DNA from: Solirubrobacteraceae bacterium
Lineage (GTDB): Bacteria > Actinomycetota > Thermoleophilia > Solirubrobacterales > Solirubrobacteraceae
Assembly (NCBI GenBank): GCA_030447005.1
Contig: JAUJME010000032.1
Coordinates: 1-11,521 of the forward strand
DNA length: 11,521 nucleotides
Direction: 5' to 3'
The position numbers were made by a program, and so were the translations under genes. The notes beneath the pieces are model-generated. The model was not told the origin of the DNA, searched no databases, and saw only the letters and a program-made list of their open reading frames with translations. Shown here one piece after another: positions 6,058-11,521 of the stretch (position 1 is the first letter of the stretch; each line of letters begins with the position of its first letter).

Positions 6058-9000
6058 TCAGCGCGGCCCGTGGGCCGACTGCGACGCCCGCTCGGCCTGC
6101 CGCGCGGCCTCGGACTCGGCCCATGCCCGGCCGGCCTCGGCGGCACGGGCGGTCGCCCGCTCGTTGGCCGCGGCGAGCTCGACGACCTGGCGCTCGAGCT
6201 CCTCGCGGCGTCCCGCCTCCTCGTCACGCTCACGCAGCGCCTCGTCGCGTTCGCCTTCCAGGGCGGCGAACTGCTGCAGCGCCTGGGCCCGCTCGCGCGC
6301 TGCCGCCTGCGCGCGCCGCTCGGCGTTGGCCCGCGCCAGCTCCAGCGCCTCGACCGTCGCACGCACCTGCGCGAGCTCGACGCCGTCGGCCTCGACGGGC
6401 TGCGCCTCCGGTGCCTCCGCCTGGCGGCGTTCGAGCTCGGCCTGCCGCTCGCGCGCGCCGGCCAGCGCCTCCTCGGCCGCGGCGACCTGCTCCTCGAGCT
6501 CCTCGGCGCGTGTGCGCGCGGCGGTGAGCTCGGCCTCGCGCCGGCGCAGATCCTCCTCGAGCGCCGCGGCGCGCTCGTCGCTGCGCGCGCGAGCCGCCGC
6601 CTCGGCCTGCACCCGCACCAGCTCGTCCTCAAGCGCCTGGATCTCGGCCGCGCGCTCGGTCAGCTCGACGGCGAAGACGTCGGCGCGCTCGCGGACGTGC
6701 TGCAACTCGGCGCCGCGCTCCGCCGCCTCGACCGCCGCCGCCTCGGCCCGCGCCCGGACCGTCTCGAGCTCCGCCTCCCGGTCGGCGAGCTCCGCCGTGG
6801 AGGTCTCGGCGCGCTCGCGCAGGCGCGCGAGCTCGGCCTCGCGCTCGGCCAGCGTCGCGGAGAAGGTGTCGGCGCGGGCGCGCAGCGCCGACAGCTCCTG
6901 CTCGTGGCGGCCGACCGCCGCCGCGGCGGCGTCTGCGACCGCGTGGAGCTCGCGCAGCTCGGCGTCGCGCTCGGCCAGCGCCGCCGATGAGCTCTCGGCG
7001 GTGTCGCGGACGCGCGCCAGCTCGGTCTCGCGGTCCGACAGGGCGCGCGCCGACTGCGCGGCGCGCTCGCGCAGCGCGGCAAGCTGCGACTCGCGCTCGG
7101 CGAGGCTTCGCGCGGAGTCCTCCGTGCGATCCCGCAGGGTCGCGATCTGGCGCTCGCGCTCGGCGAGCGCCTCCACGGACGTGTCGGCCTGCTCGCGCAG
7201 CCGGGTCAGGTCGGCCTCGCGGTCGGCGAGGGCCGACGCCGAGGCATCGGCGCGGCGGCGAACGCCTTCCAGGTCGGCTTCGCGGTGCTCCAGCGTGGCG
7301 GCGAGCGTCTCGGCACGCTCACGGAGGCCCGCGAGCTCGGCCTCGCGCTGCGCCAGCGCCTCGGTCGACGTCTCGTGCACGCGGGCGAGCTCGGCCTCGC
7401 GCTGCGCGAGCGCCTGCGTCGACAGGTCGGCTCGCTCGCGCAGCCGTGCGAGCTCCGTCTCGCGCTCGGCGAGCGCCTGCGCCGACCGATCGGCCTGCTC
7501 GCGCAGCCGTGCGAGCTCCGTCTCGCGCTCGGCGAGCGCCTGCGCCGACCCCTCGGCCTGCTCGCGCAGGCGCGCGACCTCCCGCTCGCGGTCGGCCAGC
7601 TCGGTGGTCGCGCTCGCCAGCTGCTCTCGCAGCGACTCGGCGTCGCGCGCGGCATCGCCGCCGCGTGCCTCGGCCGCGGCCATCTGCTGCTGGAGGCCGG
7701 CGATCGTCTCCTGCGCCTCGTCGCGTTCGCGCTCCAGGTCGCGCAGCCGCACCGACAGCTGCTCGAGCTCGCGCTCCCGCTCGGCCGCCACCGCCGCCGC
7801 CGTCGCCTCGGCCGACCGCGCGCCCTCGAGCTGCCGGCCCAGGTCGGTGAGCCGCTCGCCGCCGCTGTCGAGCCGGGCCTGGAGGTCGCGCACGCGCTCC
7901 TCGGCGGCCTCGTCGGCTGCCTCGAGGCGCTCGCGCAGGCCGTTGAGCTCGCGGAGGACGTCCTCGTTGTCGGCGACCGCCGCCTCGGCCTTCGCCCGCG
8001 CCTCGCCCAGCTCGCGCTCGAGCGCGGACCGTCCGGCGGCCGCCCGGTCGCGCTCGGCCTCGACCTTCTCGAGCTCGCCGCGCGCCTGGTCGAGCTCCGC
8101 CTCCAGCTGTGCGCGCGCGGCGCTCGCCGCCTCGTGCTCGCCGGCCGCCCGGTGGGCGAGGCGCCGCGCCTCCTCGAGCTCCTGACCGACGGCGTCCCGC
8201 TGCGCGACGGCGTCGTCGCGCGCGCGCGCGGCGTCGTCGGCGGCGCGCTGCGCCGCCTCGAGCTCCGCGCCGAGCGCGTCGCGCTCGGTGGACAGACCGC
8301 GGCGCACGCCCGCCGCGTCGGCGCGCCGGCGCTCCAGCTCCTCGCGCGCGGCGGCCGACGCATCGCGCTCGCGCGTCGCCTCGTCCGCGGCCGCCGCGGC
8401 GGCGGCGACCTCCCGCTCGAGCTCCGTGGCGCGCCGCTCCACGTCTTCGAGCGACGCGCGTGCCTCCGCGAGCTCCGTGGTGCGCTCGTCGACCAGCGCG
8501 TCGCGCTCGGCGACCTGTGCCTCGGCCGCGGTCGCGCGCTGCTCGGCTTCCTGCACGCGCGACTCGACGGCACGCGCCGCCTCGTCGACCGCCGCCGCCT
8601 GGGCGCGGCGCGCCTCGTCGAGCGCCCGCTCGGCGCGCAGCTCGGCGTCGCGCGCACGCTCGTTGGCCTCCTCGTGCGCCTGCTCGACGCTGCGCGCGGC
8701 CTCGGCGACCGCGGTGGCCTGCGCGCGCCGCGTCTCCTCCTGCACGCTCGTCGCGCGCTCCTCCGCCTCGCGCGCGCGGACGTCGGCCGCTTCGCGCGCA
8801 CGCGCGGCGTCGAGGAGGCCCGCCTCGGCGAGCGCGGCGCGGTCCTCCGCCTCGCGTACGCGGGTCTCGAGGTCGCCGGCGAGGGCGCGGCCGCGGCGCA
8901 GCTCCTCGTCGAGCTCGCCGACGCGCCCGCGCGCTGCCGCGAGCTCGCGGTCAAGCCTCTCGGCGCGGTCGGCCACGTCCGCGAGCTCGTGCTCGATGTT

Positions 9001-9936
9001 CGCCGTGCGCGCCCGTTGCGTTTCGAGGTGGCGCTCGACGTCCGCGACGGCCTCGACACGCGCGCGGACCGCCTCGGTCGCCTGCTGCGCGCGCGTCGCC
9101 GCGTGCACGGCCTCTTCGCGCAGGCGCTCGGCGCGCGCCGCCCGCGCCTCGGCGGCCTGGCGGCCCTCCGCGGTCGCCGCGGCGCGAGTCTCGGCGCGCC
9201 GGCGGGCGGCTTCGGCGGCCTGCCACGAGGTCTTCGCCGTCTCCAGCTCGGCCGTCGCCTGGGCGGCGTGCTCGGTCGCGGCATGGAGCGCATGCCGTGC
9301 TTCGTCGCGCTGACGCTCGCGCTCCGCCACCGCACGCGCGGCGCGGATGCGCTCGCGGTTGACCTCGGTCCCGAGCTGCTCGGCCCGCGACCGGACGGCG
9401 GCGAGCTCCGTGGCCAGCTCCGCCGCGCGGCGCCGCTCGCCGGCGAGGCGCTCGTGCGTCGCGTCGCGATCGCGGACGACCTCGTCGAGCTCGCGCGCGA
9501 GCGCGTCCGCGCGCGTGCGCTCGTCTGCCGCGTCGGCGGCCTCGCGGTCGAGCGCGGCGAGCCGCTCCTCGAGCTCGCGGATCCGCTCGGCGGCGGCGGG
9601 GCGCCGCTCGCCCGGCGGAGCGAGGCGGCGGCGCCGCGGGGCCGGCAGGTCGTGCAGGTGGCGGCCGCCGGCGCCGGTGGCCAGCGCGAACGCGGGCCGC
9701 GCCCCGAGGTGCGCGTCGTCGGCCCGGAAGGCCAGCACGAACGCGCCCGAGCGCGCGTCGACGCGGTCGGGCGAGGCGAGGGGGACGTAGCGCCTCGCCG
9801 ACCGGCCGTCGTCCACGACGAGCTGCGGCTCGGCGCCCTCGAGCAGCGCGGGATCGACTCGTCCCGCCACGCGCAGCAGGGCGACTCCCGGCGAGGCGGC
9901 GACGCGCTCGAAGAAGGCGACGGAAAGTGGCCGCAT
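6058..9936 (-). CDS. Giant coiled-coil protein with an unrecognised N-terminal domain
   Basis: 1292 residues from ATG 9936, with no clear ribosome-binding site. Residues 1-100 look like a small beta-rich globular domain (VALLRVAGRVDP, LVVDDGRSARRYVPLASP, GAFVLAFRADD, AFALATGAGG) that I do not recognise. A basic linker RRRRLAPPGERRP (101-113) follows. From about 115 to 1175 it is almost pure heptad coiled coil rich in Ala, Glu, Arg and Leu, with no proline I can find. A short APEAQP break (1175-1180) precedes a second helical stretch (1185-1280). I count no Cys and only three Lys; basic charge is almost all Arg. Residues 771-1103 are a 21-residue repeat array. There is no Walker motif, SMC head or hinge, no signal peptide and no membrane helix, so it is probably cytoplasmic and structural. 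Scy/FilP-like filament or polarity scaffolds are a functional analogy, not a homology claim. Long reverse-strand frames across it are artefacts of its codon composition. Confidence 0.85.
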   Translation of the reverse strand: MRPLSVAFFERVAASPGVALLRVAGRVDPALLEGAEPQLVVDDGRSARRYVPLASPDRVDARSGAFVLAFRADDAHLGARPAFALATGAGGRHLHDLPAPRRRRLAPPGERRPAAAERIRELEERLAALDREAADAADERTRADALARELDEVVRDRDATHERLAGERRRAAELATELAAVRSRAEQLGTEVNRERIRAARAVAERERQRDEARHALHAATEHAAQATAELETAKTSWQAAEAARRRAETRAAATAEGRQAAEARAARAERLREEAVHAATRAQQATEAVRARVEAVADVERHLETQRARTANIEHELADVADRAERLDRELAAARGRVGELDEELRRGRALAGDLETRVREAEDRAALAEAGLLDAARAREAADVRAREAEERATSVQEETRRAQATAVAEAARSVEQAHEEANERARDAELRAERALDEARRAQAAAVDEAARAVESRVQEAEQRATAAEAQVAERDALVDERTTELAEARASLEDVERRATELEREVAAAAAAADEATRERDASAAAREELERRRADAAGVRRGLSTERDALGAELEAAQRAADDAARARDDAVAQRDAVGQELEEARRLAHRAAGEHEAASAARAQLEAELDQARGELEKVEAERDRAAAGRSALERELGEARAKAEAAVADNEDVLRELNGLRERLEAADEAAEERVRDLQARLDSGGERLTDLGRQLEGARSAEATAAAVAAERERELEQLSVRLRDLERERDEAQETIAGLQQQMAAAEARGGDAARDAESLREQLASATTELADREREVARLREQAEGSAQALAERETELARLREQADRSAQALAERETELARLRERADLSTQALAQREAELARVHETSTEALAQREAELAGLRERAETLAATLEHREADLEGVRRRADASASALADREADLTRLREQADTSVEALAERERQIATLRDRTEDSARSLAERESQLAALRERAAQSARALSDRETELARVRDTAESSSAALAERDAELRELHAVADAAAAAVGRHEQELSALRARADTFSATLAEREAELARLRERAETSTAELADREAELETVRARAEAAAVEAAERGAELQHVRERADVFAVELTERAAEIQALEDELVRVQAEAAARARSDERAAALEEDLRRREAELTAARTRAEELEEQVAAAEEALAGARERQAELERRQAEAPEAQPVEADGVELAQVRATVEALELARANAERRAQAAARERAQALQQFAALEGERDEALRERDEEAGRREELERQVVELAAANERATARAAEAGRAWAESEAARQAERASQSAHGPR
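6628..7626 (-). repeat. 16-unit array of a 21-residue (63-bp) coiled-coil repeat
   Basis: Residues 771-1103 of the coiled-coil protein split into 16 consecutive units of exactly 21 residues (three heptads), except unit 5, which has 18. The best-conserved half is ALAERE(T/A)ELARLR, preceded by E(Q/R)AD-S-type residues. Early units (2-4) are most alike; units 11, 12, 15 and 16 are the most degenerate. The array keeps the heptad phase, which suggests growth by in-frame tandem duplication of a structurally neutral module. Confidence 0.9.
7435..7560 (-). repeat. Near-identical 63-bp tandem duplication
   Basis: Copies at 7435-7497 and 7498-7560 match at 61 of 63 bases, differing only in GA versus CC near the right end of each copy (7489-7490 versus 7552-7553). 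They encode repeat units 2 and 3 of the coiled-coil array with a slight phase offset. They are far more alike in DNA than other adjacent units, so this duplication is recent or is kept uniform by gene conversion. Confidence 0.93.
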
Positions 9937-9964
9937 ACGCGGCGGAGCGTACTTCCGCGCGGTG

Positions 9965-9993
9965 GACCGCCGCCACCGGCGGCGGCGGCGGTC
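9965..9993. terminator. GC-rich hairpin between the small GNAT-like gene and the coiled-coil gene
   Basis: GACCGCCGCC (9965-9974) pairs exactly with GGCGGCGGTC (9984-9993). An alternative fold pairs 9967-9974 with 9978-9985 around a 3-nt loop. It sits 29 bp before the coiled-coil start and 48 bp after the small gene's stop on the leftward strand. It lacks a T-run. It could be a terminator for the small gene or a leader structure for the coiled-coil gene. Confidence 0.4.
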
Positions 9994-10019
9994 ACCACGG
10001 GCGGCACGGGCCGGGGGAA

Positions 10020-10034
10020 CCCGCGCCGCGCGGG
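10020..10034 (-). terminator. Short GC hairpin just after the small GNAT-like gene
   Basis: CCCGCG (10020-10025) and CGCGGG (10029-10034) form a 6-bp stem with a 3-nt loop, 7 bp beyond the stop of the leftward small gene. On that strand it is followed by TTCCCCC rather than a T-run. Together with the larger hairpin at 9965-9993 it may end this transcript. In sequence this GC-rich such stems arise easily by chance. Confidence 0.3.
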
Positions 10035-10041
10035 AGGAGGT

Positions 10042-10353
10042 CTACGCCGCCGGGCGCAGCCGCCGGCCCAAGCCGACGTGCCGCTCGGCGTCGCGCTCGC
10101 GGCGCTCGCCGGCGACGTTCTCGGCCTGCATGCGCAGCAGGGACGCGACCTCGGCGGTGCGCTCGAACGGGTCGGCGATCAGGCGACCGTCGCGCAGGGC
10201 GATCGCGGCGCGCGGCTCGCCGTCGACCTCGGCGAGCAGGACGGGCCCGATCGGGACCGGGGCGCTGTCCAGGGCGGCGAGGCGGATGAGCGTCCCGGCG
10301 TCCGTGCCGGTGGCCGCGCGGATGGAGATGGTGGGGGAGGTGACGTGGGACAT
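10042..10353 (-). CDS. Small GNAT-like protein (acetyltransferase N-terminal half only)
   Basis: 103 residues from ATG 10353, chosen because GAAGG lies 6 nt upstream; an in-frame ATG at 10422 would add 23 basic residues over the promoter. The sequence ISIRAATGTDAGTLIRLAALDS (residues 9-30) resembles the opening beta-strand and helix of GNAT acetyltransferases. It is followed by GPVLLAEVDGEPRAAIALRDGRLIADPF (36-63), which resembles the next strands. The acetyl-CoA-binding Q/RxxGxG/A loop expected further on is missing: residues 70-90 are a charged helix (LLRMQAENVAGERRERDAER) and the end is Arg-rich. Catalysis is therefore doubtful. A ligand-binding or partner-binding role is possible. From general recall, short proteins of this shape are frequent hypothetical proteins in actinobacteria. 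It is divergent from a LysR gene, which makes it a candidate target of that regulator. Confidence 0.75.
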   Translation of the reverse strand: MSHVTSPTISIRAATGTDAGTLIRLAALDSAPVPIGPVLLAEVDGEPRAAIALRDGRLIADPFERTAEVASLLRMQAENVAGERRERDAERHVGLGRRLRPAA

Positions 10354-10393
10354 GCTGGACCTTCGGCTCGGTCTTTCTCTTGTGTACGACCTC

Positions 10394-10422
10394 AGTATCG
10401 GTCGCTGTCGGCATAACCACAA
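10394..10422 (-). promoter_or_regulatory. Candidate promoter of the small GNAT-like gene
   Basis: Read leftward, TTGTGG (10417-10422) and GATACT (10394-10399) are separated by 17 bp. They match the sigma-70 consensus at 3/6 and 4/6 positions. A start near 10387 would leave a leader of about 30 nt containing GAAGG before the ATG at 10353. The -35 box abuts that of the opposite promoter. The call rests on eye matching only. Confidence 0.4.
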
Positions 10423-10451
10423 GTGACATTGCCTGGGCGCTGCGATAAGGT
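10423..10451 (+). promoter_or_regulatory. Candidate promoter of the LysR gene, possibly leaderless
   Basis: GTGACA (10423-10428) differs from TTGACA at one base. It is followed after 17 bp by TAAGGT (10446-10451), a TANNNT-type -10 box. Transcription would begin at or very near the ATG at 10458. The same bases AAGG (10447-10450) could instead act as a Shine-Dalgarno 7 nt from the ATG, so the two readings exclude each other for this transcript. Confidence 0.5.
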
Positions 10452-10457
10452 GACCTA

Positions 10458-11393
10458 ATGCTCGACGTGAAGCGTCTCAAGGTCCTGCGCGAGGTCGCGG
10501 CGAAGGGGTCGTTCTCCGCCGCCGCGGAGTCGCTCGCGTACACGCAGTCGGCCGTCTCGCAGCAGATCGCCGCGCTCGAACGCGAGGCCGGCACGAAGCT
10601 CGTGGAGCGCTCCGCGCGCGGCGTCCGGCTGACCGAGGCGGGGCGCGCGCTCGTGCGCCACGCCGACGTCATCCTCGCCCGGCTCGCCGACGCGGAGGCC
10701 GAGCTCGAGGCGATCGCCGGGCTGCGCGGTGGACGCCTGCGGCTCGTCTCGTTCCCCACGGCCGGGGCGACGATCATGCCGCGCGCGATCGCGCTGTTCC
10801 GCGAGCGCCATCCCGCCGTGGAGCTCTCGCTCGAGCCCGCCGAGCCCGACGAGGCGTTGGGTCGGCTCAAGGCGGGCGAGTGCGACATCGCCATGACGAT
10901 CGACGCGCCGTTCTGCGCGGTCGAGGAGGACGGCGTCGAGCGCACCCACCTGCTCGACGATCCGATGTACGTCGTGCTGCCGCGCGGGCACAGGCTCGCG
11001 GCCAAGCCCCGCATCAAGCTCGAGGAGCTCAGCGGCGAGCCGTGGATCGGCGGGTCGAGCGGCGGCTGCCCGGACACGCTGATCCTGCTGCGCGCGTGCA
11101 ACGCCGCGGGCTTCGAGCCGCGCATCGCCTTCCACTCCGACGACTACCTCGCCATCCAGGGGTTCGTCGCGGCCGGCGTCGGCGTGTCGCTGGTCCCCGA
11201 TCTCGCGCTGCTCGCGGTGCGCGACGACGTGGCGATCCGGTCGCTGGCCGCCCGCCCGCCGGTCCGGACGATCCAGGCGGCGACGCTGAAGGACGGCTAC
11301 CGCTCGCCGGCGGTCGACGCGATGCTCGGGATCCTGCGCGAGGTCGGCGTCGACTTCGCGGCCGATCGCCGCGCGCTCGCGTTGGCGTCCTGA
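10458..11393 (+). CDS. LysR-family transcriptional regulator
   Basis: 311 residues, the usual LysR length. The winged helix-turn-helix is residues 1-60: LKVLREVAAKGSFSAAAESL, then TQSAVSQQIAALEREAGTKL, with the typical Ser/Gln recognition helix (29-40), and RGVRLTEAG (54-62) forming the wing. A linker helix (63-90) leads to a periplasmic-binding-protein-like effector domain (about 91-295) with two lobes, including GRLRLVSFPTAGATIMPRAI (92-111), LDDPMYVVLPRGHRLA (166-181) and GFVAAGVGVSLVPDLALL (235-252). Known members bind DNA as tetramers and respond to small ligands; the ligand here cannot be predicted. It is divergent from the small GNAT-like gene across 104 bp, the classic layout for a LysR regulator and its target, and probably controls its own expression too. 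Its downstream neighbour is a convergent tRNA gene. Confidence 0.95.
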   Translation: MLDVKRLKVLREVAAKGSFSAAAESLAYTQSAVSQQIAALEREAGTKLVERSARGVRLTEAGRALVRHADVILARLADAEAELEAIAGLRGGRLRLVSFPTAGATIMPRAIALFRERHPAVELSLEPAEPDEALGRLKAGECDIAMTIDAPFCAVEEDGVERTHLLDDPMYVVLPRGHRLAAKPRIKLEELSGEPWIGGSSGGCPDTLILLRACNAAGFEPRIAFHSDDYLAIQGFVAAGVGVSLVPDLALLAVRDDVAIRSLAARPPVRTIQAATLKDGYRSPAVDAMLGILREVGVDFAADRRALALAS

Positions 11394-11430
11394 CGCGCGG
11401 AGCCCGAGCGCAGCGCGCACGGTCCTGCAG

Positions 11431-11515
<85 letters not shown>

Positions 11516-11521
11516 GTGGGG

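Noticed and set aside
6628..7626. Regular ~63-bp repeats considered as a CRISPR array
   Set aside because: There are no unique spacers between conserved repeats. The whole unit is coding, in phase, and diverges gradually, as expected for a protein repeat.
6164..8185. Very long rightward open frame (673 codons) opposite the coiled-coil gene
   Set aside because: The translation is a low-complexity Ser/Arg/Ala string. It stays open only because the GC-rich coiled-coil gene has few bases that make stops on the other strand.
8217..8230. (CG)7 dinucleotide tract in the coiled-coil gene as a phase-variation switch
   Set aside because: It encodes ARAR in frame, is short, and similar CG runs are expected by chance in this composition. 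Nothing suggests switching.
7206..10007. Alternative leftward frame of 933 codons over the same region
   Set aside because: Ser/Arg/Pro-rich shadow frame with no heptad pattern. The frame ending at 6058 gives regular heptads and repeats that keep their length in codons.
7285..10416. 1043-codon rightward frame that even spans the small GNAT-like gene
   Set aside because: It is in direct codon register with the antisense of the coiled-coil gene, so GAG codons read as CTC (Leu). It lacks domains, and it crosses two leftward genes, their hairpins and the start region of one.
11394..11430. Possible terminator between the LysR gene and the convergent tRNA
   Set aside because: Only a 5-bp GCGCG/CGCGC pairing with a long loop and no T-run; too weak to call.

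Overview
The window is very G+C-rich, has GC-biased third codon positions, and uses ATG and GTG starts that often lack a strong Shine-Dalgarno. Together with the gene types, this points to a high-GC actinobacterium. A member of class Thermoleophilia (Solirubrobacterales-like) is my best guess, but this is inference from protein style, not a phylogenetic result.

Left part (1-5411): a cell-surface polysaccharide locus arranged around a divergent promoter region (1733-1852). Leftward run a short polyprenyl-phosphate sugar-1-phosphate transferase (1016-1732), which would start the lipid-linked repeat unit, and a Gfo/Idh/MocA-type sugar oxidoreductase cut by the window edge (1-989). Rightward run a fused Wzz/BY-kinase chain-length regulator (1853-3388) and an O-antigen ligase/polymerase-type membrane protein with a TPR-like tail (3490-5358). 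The tail gene probably starts upstream of its first ATG, at a CTG overlapping the kinase stop. A perfect 11-bp hairpin (5383-5411) closes this arm. No flippase, glycosyltransferase or export channel is in view, so the locus presumably continues to the left.

Middle (5473-9936): two leftward genes. The first encodes a 123-residue secreted protein with a signal peptide and a textbook LPFTG sortase signal. The second encodes a 1292-residue protein with a ~110-residue N-terminal domain that I do not recognise, followed by more than 1000 residues of proline-free predicted coiled coil. Part of the rod is a 16-unit array of a 21-residue (three-heptad) repeat, including one pair of 63-bp units that are 61/63 identical in DNA and one unit shortened by exactly three residues. 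This is the most unusual object in the window.

Right part (9937-11521): a GC-rich hairpin spacer, a small leftward gene resembling the N-terminal part of a GNAT acetyltransferase (10042-10353), and a divergent LysR-family regulator (10458-11393). The two share a 104-bp intergenic region with candidate back-to-back promoters. A leftward tRNA-Leu(GAG) (11431-11515) ends the window. I see no CRISPR array, insertion sequence, phage gene or rRNA. The only intergenic stretches are short (26-213 bp) and are described in the feature list.
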